Below, in pieces: positions 8,046 to 16,920 of a stretch of 64,000 bases of DNA (position 1 is its first letter; every line of letters starts with the position of its first letter). Where the stretch lies: assembly GCA_016296575.1 (NCBI GenBank), contig JAEDJA010000002.1:1-64000 (forward strand), read 5' to 3'. The translations under genes and the position numbers were made by a program. The notes under the pieces were generated by a model, which did no database searches, had not been told where the DNA came from, and saw only the letters and a program-made list of their open reading frames with translations. This DNA is from Treponema sp. (GTDB lineage: Bacteria > Spirochaetota > Spirochaetia > Treponematales > Treponemataceae).

Positions 8046-8864
8046 ATGGCTATTATCTCAATTTCACGACAAGTTGCAGCTCTTGGTGATGAAGTATGTA
8101 TAAAAGTTTCCGAAAAAATGGGGTACAGATTTATCAGCAGAACATACATTGAAGAAAAACTTATGAAAATGGGTTTTGATGAAAGAAAAATGCTAAAATA
8201 TGATGAACGTAAACCGGGCTTCTTTGCATCTCTTTCTAAAGACCGTGATGAATATCTGGCTCATCTTCAGCTGGCTTTACTTGAGGAAGCAGAAACAAAT
8301 AACGTAGTTATAATTGGCCGCGGAGCATTTGCTACTTTTGCAGGCATTTCCAATCATCTTTCTTTTCGCGTAGTTGCCGACAATAAAATCCGTGTTGACC
8401 GACTCATGGCAGAAAAAAACTGGACTGAACGCCAGGCCCGTAATCGAATTGACGAAAGTGACACAAACCGTGAAGGATTTCACAAAGCTTTTTACAATGT
8501 AAATGTTGAAGATTCCACAAACTATAATATGGTAATCAACACAGGCATTTACAACGAAGAAAGAGCCTCCAACATCATTGTTGCCGCTGTAAAAGCCGCA
8601 GTTTCCCAAGAAGACGAAAAAAACGGCATGGATCAGATTTTACGGATGAAAACAGCACAATCATTTGTAAACAAACTGCTTTTTGAATACAAGGTTAAAG
8701 TTGATTTTCTTCATGCTTCTATTGATGGAAATACAATGGTTCTCCAGGGAGTTGCCGATTCAGTAGGCATAGTGGAACAGGTGATTAGTATTGCCCGCCG
8801 CGAAGTAAAAGACTATGAAATTAGAAGTGCTATCAGTGTAATTCACGATTTCAAGCAGTTTTAG
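8046..8864 (+). CDS. Cytidylate-kinase-like protein with C-terminal BON-like domain
   Basis: Protein of 272 residues. The first 190 match the cytidylate-kinase-like family (ISISRQVAALGDEVCIKVSE at the start, an IIGRGAFA segment, and the RVVADNKIRVDRLM and ARNRIDESDTNRE lid motifs). The usual P-loop GxxGxGKS is absent, as in this non-canonical subfamily, so NMP kinase activity is uncertain. The last about 75 residues (DGNTMVLQGVADSVGIVEQV and the following VISIARREV) look like a BON domain, which binds membranes or ligands. GGGAGG lies 5 nt before the chosen ATG. Confidence 0.75.
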   Translation: MAIISISRQVAALGDEVCIKVSEKMGYRFISRTYIEEKLMKMGFDERKMLKYDERKPGFFASLSKDRDEYLAHLQLALLEEAETNNVVIIGRGAFATFAGISNHLSFRVVADNKIRVDRLMAEKNWTERQARNRIDESDTNREGFHKAFYNVNVEDSTNYNMVINTGIYNEERASNIIVAAVKAAVSQEDEKNGMDQILRMKTAQSFVNKLLFEYKVKVDFLHASIDGNTMVLQGVADSVGIVEQVISIARREVKDYEIRSAISVIHDFKQF

Positions 8865-8891
8865 CTATTCTCCAAAAACTCAACTTAGGTA

Positions 8892-8920
8892 ATGTCACCG
8901 ATTCTCTAAACCTGTATTAT
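8892..8920 (+). promoter_or_regulatory. Candidate promoter of the GH43 gene
   Basis: ATGTCA and TATTAT are separated by 17 nt and end 29 nt before the GH43 ATG, which has a GAGG site 6 nt upstream. The -35 box is weak, so this is tentative. Confidence 0.35.
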
Positions 8921-8949
8921 AGTTCAAAATATTCTAAGTGAGGTATAAC

Positions 8950-9921
8950 ATGATTCAAAGAAAACCTTTGGTAACTGATAACTATACAGCTGATCCTTCC
9001 GCTAAAGTTTTTGACGGAAAAATCTACATCTACCCTTCTCATGACCGTGACATCGATGTAGAAAATAATGATAACGGTGATCAGTATGATATGCAGGATT
9101 ACCATGTATACGTAATGGAAGACACTGAACATTTCCCAAAAGATTGTGGAAAAGTTCTTGATGTAAAAGATATTCCTTGGGCCAGCAAACAGGTTTGGGC
9201 TCCAGACTGTGGAAAAAAAGGCGATACATATTACTTTGTTTTCCCAGCCCGGGATAAAAACGGAATGTTCCGCATTGGTATTGCTACTTCTAAAAATCCT
9301 GCAGGTCCTTTTATTCCAGAAGCTGAACCAATCAAAGGTTCTTACTCAATCGATCCATGTATTTTCGCTGATACAGACGGTGAACAGTATTTGACCTTCG
9401 GTGGAATCTGGGGCGGACAGCTGGATAAATACCGCAACAATGTTTACGATGAAAAAAACAATGAACCTGTAGGTGATGAACTTGCAGTTTGCGGTAAAAT
9501 TGCAAAAATGGCTGACGACATGAAGTCTTTTGCCGAAGAACCACGTGATGTAGTTATTCTTGACGAAAACGGAGAGCCTCTTAAAGGTAAAGATCACGAT
9601 CGCCGTTACTTTGAAGCTCCATGTCAGTTCAAACGAGGAGATACTTACTACTTCTCATACTCAACAGGTGATACACACAACATCTGTTACGCTACTTCAA
9701 AAAATGTTTACGGTCCATACACATATCAGGGTGTACTTCTTACACCAGTTCTTGGATGGACAAACCACCATTACTGTGTAGAATTTAAAGGTAAATGGTA
9801 CCTGTTCTACCACGACTGTGAACTTTCAGGTGGAATCAACCAGAAACGCAACATCAAATTCGTTGAAATGGAATTCAATCCTGACGGAACAATCAAAACT
9901 ATTGACGGTTCTTTGAACTAA
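8950..9921 (+). CDS. Glycoside hydrolase family 43 (xylosidase/arabinofuranosidase type)
   Basis: Protein of 323 residues with the five-bladed propeller pattern of GH43. The base Asp is in NYTADPSAKVFDGKIYIYPS near the N-terminus, the modulator Asp in SIDPCIFADTDG, and the acid Glu in YFEAPCQFKRGDTYYFSYS. No signal peptide is seen, so it probably acts on oligosaccharides imported into the cytoplasm. The window also has a uronate operon, suggesting use of arabinoxylan- or pectin-type polymers. Substrate specificity (arabinose, xylose or other) cannot be decided from the sequence alone. Confidence 0.85.
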   Translation: MIQRKPLVTDNYTADPSAKVFDGKIYIYPSHDRDIDVENNDNGDQYDMQDYHVYVMEDTEHFPKDCGKVLDVKDIPWASKQVWAPDCGKKGDTYYFVFPARDKNGMFRIGIATSKNPAGPFIPEAEPIKGSYSIDPCIFADTDGEQYLTFGGIWGGQLDKYRNNVYDEKNNEPVGDELAVCGKIAKMADDMKSFAEEPRDVVILDENGEPLKGKDHDRRYFEAPCQFKRGDTYYFSYSTGDTHNICYATSKNVYGPYTYQGVLLTPVLGWTNHHYCVEFKGKWYLFYHDCELSGGINQKRNIKFVEMEFNPDGTIKTIDGSLN

Positions 9922-9930
9922 TAAAGCAAA

Positions 9931-10137
9931 GGGGCTGTCCAATAAGTTTGTATTATGGTGGTTGAGTTTATCGAAACCACCATATTTAGTGTAGCAGTCA
10001 TTTCGACGAGCTCAATGAGCGCTACACGCATTACTTTTGGGACAGTGCCTTTTTAGGTTAGTTCCACATATGCGTAGTTGGGTGGTTTCGACAGGCTCAA
10101 CCACAGTAAGTTGGACTTTTGGGACAGTCCCTTTTTA
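9931..10137. repeat. Palindromic mosaic repeat, copy A
   Basis: The gap between the GH43 gene and the XPB-partner gene is filled by a compound repeat. It begins GGGGCTGTCCAATAAGT and has an inner GGTGGTTGAG...CCACC stem and a GTGTAGC...GCTACAC stem. A first right end, ACTTTTGGGACAG (with a variant T for C afterwards), is followed by a second partial unit ending GGGACAGTCCC. Five relatives lie elsewhere in the window. The T-rich ends could also terminate transcription from both flanking genes. Confidence 0.8.
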
Positions 10138-10138
10138 T

Positions 10139-12265
10139 TTAACGTGAACAAAGTGTTGTTACTTGGGAAATCTGGCTTACGCTGAAAACTTGAATTGCAC
10201 ATGTTTTTTCAACATAGAAATGAATCTGCAGTCCATTTTCATTGGTAAAAATATCCTGAACACGACCAATATACTTTTTCTGAAGCAGATTATCTTTTTC
10301 ATCAGGAACAAGCAGTTCCACCAGTGCATCATTCTTTTTGGAGCTGGACTCCAGAAGGTGAAGCTTCCCCTGATAATCAGTTCCACGTGCCTGCAGTACT
10401 TCCATATGAATCATATTTGAAGAAAGCTGGCTTTCATTTACAATCAGTCTATGACGAAGCTTATCTAGAAGAACAAGAGTCTGAATTTCTGGCAGTCCCT
10501 TTTCCTTAATTTTTTCCGACATGCTGATGTAAAATGAAGCTTCCACGGAAGTACGCTTTTGTTCATCTTCCGAACCAAGAAATTCTTTTCCAATTTTAAG
10601 ACTGATTCCAGAAGGTTCCCTCAAAACAGGAAACGGCATATATTCTCGTCTTTTAGAAGCAGACCGCACTTTGGAAAGAAGATTAAGTCCTGTTTCCCTG
10701 ATAAAATCATTTTCTGTGTTCTCAGGAGGAATATCAAGAAGATACACACCAGTGGCAATCTTTTCTACAATATGAGAAGCCACTTTCGGATTTTTTTCAG
10801 CAAGATTTTCATCTTTTACACGAAGAACATAACCTTTAAAAAGAGAAACAGCAGAATAAGCGTTGTACCAGTCATCAAGATTGGCAGAAAGGCTTTGTGG
10901 AAGTTCATAGGCTGTATGCTCTAAAAGGGTTTCAAGAATTTTTTGTGGATTATAACCTTTGTCAAAAGCCTTGGAAACAGAAGCCTTTGTAATTTCAAAT
11001 TCACTTACAATACTGCAATTAACAGGACTTAAAAAATCTGTCAACGGAAGAAGATTGAAAAGGGAAAGTCCTGGCATAAGGGTTACCATGGATGAACCAG
11101 TCATATTCAGAACCTTTGGATTTCCTTCCATGGAAAGTACCTGTGAAAAATCAGTTTTAACGTAAATTTCCTGATCATTTTCATCAAAACCAGTGCAGTG
11201 AACAAGTCCAAAAGCTAGAACTGCATCAAAAACAACTTCCATAAAATCGCCAGACAGGCTGTTATCTTCCGCTTCTCCGCTGCTTTCAAAAGTACTTCTT
11301 GCATGCATTTCCATCATACGTGCAAATCGTCCACCACCCTCTGAATTTCCACTTCCAGAAGAAGTACTGCTATCACTTTCAGAATTAACAAAATAGGCCA
11401 GGCGCAGTATATCATTTTTGGAAAGTCCTGTTTCTGGAATAGAAGCCAGAAGATTCTGAAGAAGCACTGCATTTTTTTGAAGTGTATATCGGGATGATCC
11501 AAGTCTGCTTGCAACTGCCAGAAGAATATATTGTTTTTCGGGATTCAGTCTGGCAAAATCAATAAGACGCTTATCATCAACACAAATGCCAGTTCCATCA
11601 TCATAAAGAACTTTTAAACTAACAAGCCCCTGAACAAGAAGACGGATACAGTCTGTGCGACCAGGAAATATTTCTTCCAATGCGTTAAGATCACTTTTTC
11701 TGATAGCACCGTCGTTTTTGCAGGAAATACCGTGTATCTTTATAAAACACAAAAGGGAAGCAAGAAAAGATGGGGAAAGAACAAAACTGTCATCCAGATT
11801 CGAACGGCACTTTTCTCCAGCGTCAAAAAGTCTTCCATGGGAAAGACGGGCTTCAACCTCATTTACAAGAAGAGGATTCAACTGGTAATTGAATTCTTCA
11901 CTGCTGCGGGCAAAGGGATTTGCTTCAGGGAATATCCACTGACGATTTACAAGATTATCTAAAAGCTCTGCCGGCTGAACAATCGTTCTGTGATTTTTAA
12001 AAAATCGTAACAATCGTGTTCTGTTTGGTGATGGAAGATAGCGCACAGCCGATAAAACTGCAAGATCATCTTCATCAAGAAGAAGCAGCATATTGGAAAG
12101 ATTGTTTTTTTCACGGAGAAAAGAGGCCAGCTGTTCAATAAGGCGCTGTTTATTATAGGGAGTTTTAAAATCACCAAGATAAAGATGCATAATAGAAGAA
12201 AAATCTTTGTCGGAAAGTGCAGAAACATAATCCTGCCACTTTTTCATAAGTATTTTCTGATCCAT
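10139..12265 (-). CDS. Large partner protein of XPB-type helicase
   Basis: Protein of 708 residues, encoded directly after the XPB helicase gene: the helicase TAA abuts this ATG with no spacing. It is a mostly helical soluble protein with no signal peptide. Bacterial XPB genes are often accompanied by a large helicase-associated protein with winged-helix-like repeats, and the N-terminal repeats here (DEDDLAVLSAVRYLP; LLDNLVNRQWIF) fit that pattern. No nuclease motif is visible, so a helper or loader role in DNA repair is an inference. I cannot name a family precisely. Confidence 0.65.
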   Translation of the reverse strand: MDQKILMKKWQDYVSALSDKDFSSIMHLYLGDFKTPYNKQRLIEQLASFLREKNNLSNMLLLLDEDDLAVLSAVRYLPSPNRTRLLRFFKNHRTIVQPAELLDNLVNRQWIFPEANPFARSSEEFNYQLNPLLVNEVEARLSHGRLFDAGEKCRSNLDDSFVLSPSFLASLLCFIKIHGISCKNDGAIRKSDLNALEEIFPGRTDCIRLLVQGLVSLKVLYDDGTGICVDDKRLIDFARLNPEKQYILLAVASRLGSSRYTLQKNAVLLQNLLASIPETGLSKNDILRLAYFVNSESDSSTSSGSGNSEGGGRFARMMEMHARSTFESSGEAEDNSLSGDFMEVVFDAVLAFGLVHCTGFDENDQEIYVKTDFSQVLSMEGNPKVLNMTGSSMVTLMPGLSLFNLLPLTDFLSPVNCSIVSEFEITKASVSKAFDKGYNPQKILETLLEHTAYELPQSLSANLDDWYNAYSAVSLFKGYVLRVKDENLAEKNPKVASHIVEKIATGVYLLDIPPENTENDFIRETGLNLLSKVRSASKRREYMPFPVLREPSGISLKIGKEFLGSEDEQKRTSVEASFYISMSEKIKEKGLPEIQTLVLLDKLRHRLIVNESQLSSNMIHMEVLQARGTDYQGKLHLLESSSKKNDALVELLVPDEKDNLLQKKYIGRVQDIFTNENGLQIHFYVEKTCAIQVFSVSQISQVTTLCSR

Positions 12266-13999
12266 TTATAAAAGCTCCTCCAGTTCCCTGATAATGCGAT
12301 AACTATACCCCTGCTCTGCCAGGAATTTCTGTCGGTTGGAGCCAAATTCTTCTTCCACTGTATTACGGGTAATAAGGGTGAAGAACCGGCTTTTTCGTTC
12401 TTTTGGTCTAAGGATTCGTCCAAGGCGCTGAGCTTCTTCCTGTCGGCTTCCAAAGGTACCTGAAACCTGGATAGCAAGACTGGCATCCGGAAGATCAATT
12501 GCAAAATTTGCTACTTTTGAAACTACCAGAACCCTGATTTTTCCATCACGGAAATCCTTATAAATACGGTCTCTTTCTGCGGTAGGAGTTTTTCCCGTAA
12601 TGATTGGAGTACCGGTTTCTCTGGCAATAGTTTCCAGTTGTTCAATATATTGTCCAATTACAAGAATCTTGTCTTCGGGATTTCCCTCAATAATTTTTTT
12701 ACATATGTCAATTTTTACAGGATTATTGGATGCAATTTTGTGTTTTTCACGGGCAGTAGAAACTGCATAATCCAGTTCCTGTGCGTAAGGCAAATCCAGG
12801 CGTACCTCAATACATTCTGCACTGGCAATCCATCCAGTACGTTCCAATTCTTTCCAAGGAACATCGTAACGCTTTGGACCAACAAGACTGAAAACATGTC
12901 CCTGGCAACCGTCTTCGCGAACAAGGGTAGCAGTAAGTCCAACCCGGCGCACAGCCTGAAGTTCAGCTACAACGCGGAAAACAGGAGCTGGCAGCATATG
13001 AACCTCATCATAAATAATAAGTCCCCAAGGACGTTCATGGAAGATTGAAAAATGTGGATATGGACTCTGTTCATCTGACCGCCATGTAAGCACCTGATAA
13101 GTTGCAACAGTAACAGGCTTAATCACTTTATTTTCGCCAGAATACTCGCCAATCTGATCTTGTGTAAGTTCAGTTTTATCAAGAAGCTCGTTCATCCACT
13201 GATGGACAGCAGAAATATTAGTTGTAACAATCAATGTTGAAGTTTGAAGAAGACTCATAATCTCCATACCAACAATTGTTTTTCCCGCTCCACAAGGCAG
13301 AACAATAGTACCAAAACCAGTTCCAGCCCTTTTATCGCCAACCAATGCTTTTGCTGCGTTTACCTGATAATCCCGTACATTAAATGGCACGCCACTTTCA
13401 CAGATTTCCCGCAGTTTTATTTCCAAAGGTTCTCCATCGGCAAGCTGAACTTCATCTTTTACAGGCCAGGAAATATCCAGAAGCTTTTGTTTGATGGTAC
13501 CCCGGTTTGTCAGCTGGAACATAAAAGCATATTTCTTTTCATCGTCGGAAAGCTCCACTCCATCAGGAACCTGCAGATCACCTGGCTGCAAAGGGACAAG
13601 AAGCTCCTTAAATGATTTCAGATGGGAAATTTCACGGAATGCAAAAGGAGACTTACTTACAAGATACAAAACAGGAGTTTCATATTCAACAGCAGCCGGA
13701 ACAATACGAAGGGCCCCGAATCTTCCACTGACTTCACGAATCCACACTGGAATTGATGCTGGTACGTCATATCGGGCATATTTTTCAAGAACAGCAACGG
13801 CATCGTCAGCAGTAAATCCGGCGCTGGCTGCATTCCATAAAGAAAGAGGTGAAAGTCTATATGTGTGAAGATGCTCAGGTGAACGTTCCAATTCCGCAAA
13901 TGGAATAAGATCGTTACGACATTCATCTGCCAAAGGAGCATGGACATCAAGAAGTAAAGTTCTGTCGCCCTGAACAATCAGTGGATTTTCATAATTCAT
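12266..13999 (-). CDS. XPB/Rad25-type DNA repair helicase
   Basis: Protein of 577 residues. An XPB N-terminal damage-recognition-like domain occupies about 1-170, followed by an SF2 helicase core: Walker A LPCGAGKT, DEVH in IIYDEVHMLP, motif III LTATL followed by the RED motif (VREDG), then HelC with the SGTFGSRQEEAQRLGRILRP motif VI. Length and order match bacterial XPB, a 3'-5' DNA helicase with a repair role. It has no Shine-Dalgarno: TAAAAT lies 11 nt upstream of the ATG. It forms an operon with the 708-residue partner. Confidence 0.9.
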   Translation of the reverse strand: MNYENPLIVQGDRTLLLDVHAPLADECRNDLIPFAELERSPEHLHTYRLSPLSLWNAASAGFTADDAVAVLEKYARYDVPASIPVWIREVSGRFGALRIVPAAVEYETPVLYLVSKSPFAFREISHLKSFKELLVPLQPGDLQVPDGVELSDDEKKYAFMFQLTNRGTIKQKLLDISWPVKDEVQLADGEPLEIKLREICESGVPFNVRDYQVNAAKALVGDKRAGTGFGTIVLPCGAGKTIVGMEIMSLLQTSTLIVTTNISAVHQWMNELLDKTELTQDQIGEYSGENKVIKPVTVATYQVLTWRSDEQSPYPHFSIFHERPWGLIIYDEVHMLPAPVFRVVAELQAVRRVGLTATLVREDGCQGHVFSLVGPKRYDVPWKELERTGWIASAECIEVRLDLPYAQELDYAVSTAREKHKIASNNPVKIDICKKIIEGNPEDKILVIGQYIEQLETIARETGTPIITGKTPTAERDRIYKDFRDGKIRVLVVSKVANFAIDLPDASLAIQVSGTFGSRQEEAQRLGRILRPKERKSRFFTLITRNTVEEEFGSNRQKFLAEQGYSYRIIRELEELL

Positions 14000-14065
14000 A
14001 GCAAAGAACTATTTTAACAGAAAAGAGACTTTATGTGCACTATATGGGGATTTTTTTGCAAATTT

Positions 14066-15493
14066 TTATGCAAAATTTTCCAGGATTTTCTTGCTGATTT
14101 CGGATTTTGTTATAAGAACAACCCTGTCACCGGTTTCAATACGGGTAGCACCGTTTACCAGCTCCAGATTTTCCTTATGGGCTTTCTGATTAAGAAGCAC
14201 CAGAAATTCACCAGGACTTGAGATTTCGCTTAAAGTTTTACCATTGAAACGGGCTTTTTCTGAAACTACGCATTCTACCAGCTCAAGCTCCCCTTCATTA
14301 ATGGTATGAACCTCCTGAACAGCTTTTCCCCTAAGGTGACTCATAATAGAATCAACAACGGAATCCCGCAAAGGAATTGGAACATCTACTCCCAGTTTTA
14401 ATGCTATGCCTGCAAAAGCAGAACTTGTTACCAGAGAGACAGTCTGTTTAACTCCAAGAGATTCCAGGAAAGCTGCCAGAACCATATTCATTTCGTGGTT
14501 GTGAGTAGCACAGATTGCCAGATCAAAATCGGTAATACCTTCTTCGTTTAAAAAGTTTTCGTCTGTTGCATCAGCACAGAAAACTCGGGCATCAGGAAAT
14601 TTAACTGAAGCTTCCTTGGCAATCTGTTCATCACTGTCAATAATTACGAAGTCAGAATTACGTTTGTTTGGAAGATTTGTAAAAAGCTTTGAAAGAACTG
14701 TATTTTTCTGAGGCTTGATGATTTTTTCGGCAACAATTGTACCAATACGTCCGGCTCCAATAAGAGCTATTTTTTTTAGTTCTTTCTGACGGGAACCACA
14801 AAGCTCCATAACAGCAGGAAGATCTTTTTTAGAAAGAAGAACACCAACAGTACAACCAGAGTGGAAAACTGTATTTCCCGAAGGAAGACTTGTTTCTCCA
14901 TCCTGTTCAACATAAGTAACAAGAAAATGAACGTCACTAAGTGAACGAAGATCTTTTAAGGCCACTCCATCAAATGAAGAATTTTCTTCAACACGGATGC
15001 GGGCTATTTCAATATCAGAATCATCAAATGAAATAACATTTCCGATGGCACCGTTGGCTACAGTTTCAACAATAGCCTTGGCAGCTTCAACGTCCGGATG
15101 GATCATATAATTGATGCCATAAAGGGGACGATGTGAAGCATCATCGGAATGCTTTTTTTCTGCAGAGGCAGTGTTTACATAGTAGGCATAATTTCGTACC
15201 CGTGCAATCTTCAGAACTTTAGGATAAACCGCATCCACAAGAGAACAGGTAATCATATTTACTTCATCAGAAGAGGTAACACAAACCAAAGCATCGGCTT
15301 TTGCAATATTTGCATCTTCCAGCACTTCAAGATTGTTACCATCAGCACAGATTACATTGCAGTCCAGCTGATTTGAACAGTGACGTACATTTGTTTCATC
15401 ATTATCGATGATAGTAACCTGATTTTTTTCATTGATGAGCAGTTTTGCCAGCTGAACACCAGTAAAACCTGCCCCTACGATAACAATTCGCAC
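14066..15493 (-). CDS. trkA: Trk potassium uptake regulator TrkA
   Basis: Protein of 475 residues built from two RCK units. The first Rossmann motif is IVGAGFTGVQLAKLL at the N-terminus and the second is ALIGAGRIGTIVAEKI near residue 245, each followed by an RCK-C domain (the second about 390-475). TrkA binds NAD(H) and ATP and gates the membrane potassium channel TrkH, which is not in this window. It starts with GTG, which shares its G with the TAG stop of the upstream ECF gene, so translation is coupled. Confidence 0.88.
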   Translation of the reverse strand: MRIVIVGAGFTGVQLAKLLINEKNQVTIIDNDETNVRHCSNQLDCNVICADGNNLEVLEDANIAKADALVCVTSSDEVNMITCSLVDAVYPKVLKIARVRNYAYYVNTASAEKKHSDDASHRPLYGINYMIHPDVEAAKAIVETVANGAIGNVISFDDSDIEIARIRVEENSSFDGVALKDLRSLSDVHFLVTYVEQDGETSLPSGNTVFHSGCTVGVLLSKKDLPAVMELCGSRQKELKKIALIGAGRIGTIVAEKIIKPQKNTVLSKLFTNLPNKRNSDFVIIDSDEQIAKEASVKFPDARVFCADATDENFLNEEGITDFDLAICATHNHEMNMVLAAFLESLGVKQTVSLVTSSAFAGIALKLGVDVPIPLRDSVVDSIMSHLRGKAVQEVHTINEGELELVECVVSEKARFNGKTLSEISSPGEFLVLLNQKAHKENLELVNGATRIETGDRVVLITKSEISKKILENFA

Positions 15494-16092
15494 TAATCTT
15501 CTTCCTGTGAAAGCTTAGATTTTTTATTTTTTGAAACAAAAAGAAGGCCTGAAACAGCGGCACATACAATTGTTGATGCAGCAGCTTCAAGACAAGCCTG
15601 TGGAAGGAGAAGTCCCATTACTGCAAAGTAACCGGCTCCACCCATAGCTTCTTTTACACCATTTCCAAAAATATAAAGGCAACCAATAACCATTACAGTA
15701 TGAGCTACAGTTGCAATAAATCCTGCAAAAGCTGCAGCAAGTACTTTAGGCATTTTTACTGCAATAAATCCCTTCCACAAAAGCCAGGATACAAGACCAA
15801 GAAGTATTCGTGGAAGAATTGAAATAAGTGGATTCACGAAAAATGGATCTAAAACACCAGAAGGACTCATAGCGGCCTGTACAAGAGAAAGTACGCCGAA
15901 AGAAAGTCCAACAACCAAAGATTCAACACATCCGCAAAGCATAGCAATGAGGATTACCGGAATCTGGAGAATAGTGATAGAAGCTGTAGGTCCAAGTGGA
16001 ATCAAACCAAGTTTAGTGATACCAAGAACTACTACAAGTGCACTAAATGAGCCAGTCATGGCAAGGCTTTTTGTTAAATTTCTATTTTTCAT
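15493..16092 (-). CDS. ECF transporter substrate-specificity (S) component
   Basis: Membrane protein of 199 residues with about six hydrophobic segments. The start (SLAMTGSFSALVVVLGITKL), the LGPTASITILQIPVILIAML segment and the loop with DPFFVNPLISILPRILLG are typical of ECF-type S components for vitamins or cofactors. The pattern resembles pantothenate-type S components, but the substrate is not established. It needs the shared ECF A/A'/T module, which is encoded elsewhere. An upstream TTG at 16110 is possible; neither start has a Shine-Dalgarno. It overlaps trkA by 1 nt. Confidence 0.75.
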   Translation of the reverse strand: MKNRNLTKSLAMTGSFSALVVVLGITKLGLIPLGPTASITILQIPVILIAMLCGCVESLVVGLSFGVLSLVQAAMSPSGVLDPFFVNPLISILPRILLGLVSWLLWKGFIAVKMPKVLAAAFAGFIATVAHTVMVIGCLYIFGNGVKEAMGGAGYFAVMGLLLPQACLEAAASTIVCAAVSGLLFVSKNKKSKLSQEED

Positions 16093-16141
16093 GGCGATAA
16101 GATAACACAAATAGTTTTTTTTTGGAATATAGTTCCAGATT

Positions 16142-16918
16142 CTATTTTTTGGTAAGCTCGTAACAGATTATGGAAGCTGCCTGAGCCACATTAAGACTAT
16201 CAACAAGGCCTTCCTTAAAACCTTCATTCATACCGGCAAAAGGAATGATCACCAGTTCGTCGCAGTTTCGTTCAACCATATCTGAAATACCGCTTTCTTC
16301 ATTTCCAAGAATAACAAGAACAGGATTATCAGAAGCAATTTTTCCAAGGAAGCTTACATTCTTTTTGGCCTTAAGACTTGTACCAACGCGGATCATTTTA
16401 CCTTTGAGAACTTCCAGAAGACGTTCCATATTTTGAACACAGAAAATGTTCACATATTCCATGCCGCCTTCTGCCACACGATAAGAACTGGTTGTAATTG
16501 AACTTTGTCTTTCATCCATTGGAATAATAATGTTTTTGATGCCAAAAAATGCGGCACTTCGCACAATGGCACCAAAATTGTTTGCATTTCCAATTCGGTC
16601 CAGAAGAATGGCGTGTTCATGTTTTTCTACCCACTGGTTTACCACATCTGAATCCAGCTGCTGAATCACAGGAGATTCAATGAAGGCAACAACGCCCTGG
16701 TGGTGTACAGTTTTTGCAAGACTTTCCAGTTCTTTGGCATCTTCTACCTGGCGGTAAAATTTCTTTTCTTTTGCCAGTTTTTTACAAAGTCCACCAAAAA
16801 GAGGAGCTCTATCTTCCGTAAAATACAGTCTTGTAATTTTGTCTGCATGCTTTTTTTCAAGCTTTTTTACAGCCGCAAATCCGCACACTGCCAGTTCATT
16901 CTTCTGCTTATTTTTCAT
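16142..16918 (-). CDS. SpoU/TrmH-family RNA 2'-O-methyltransferase
   Basis: Protein of 258 residues. An N-terminal substrate-binding domain (1-100) precedes the SPOUT domain with its three signature motifs: LLDRIGNANNFGAIVRSAAF (motif 1), VILGNEESGIS (motif 2) and GLVDSLNVAQAASI (motif 3). The family transfers methyl from SAM to ribose 2'-OH of rRNA or tRNA; it resembles RlmB-like rRNA enzymes but the target base is not determined. It lies 2 nt downstream of the acyl-CoA synthetase stop, so the two share a transcript. Confidence 0.88.
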   Translation of the reverse strand: MKNKQKNELAVCGFAAVKKLEKKHADKITRLYFTEDRAPLFGGLCKKLAKEKKFYRQVEDAKELESLAKTVHHQGVVAFIESPVIQQLDSDVVNQWVEKHEHAILLDRIGNANNFGAIVRSAAFFGIKNIIIPMDERQSSITTSSYRVAEGGMEYVNIFCVQNMERLLEVLKGKMIRVGTSLKAKKNVSFLGKIASDNPVLVILGNEESGISDMVERNCDELVIIPFAGMNEGFKEGLVDSLNVAQAASIICYELTKK

Positions 16919-16920
16919 AT

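Noticed and set aside
9931..10137. Insertion sequence in the repeat A gap
   Set aside because: No transposase frame; the sequence is short and palindromic and recurs in other gaps.
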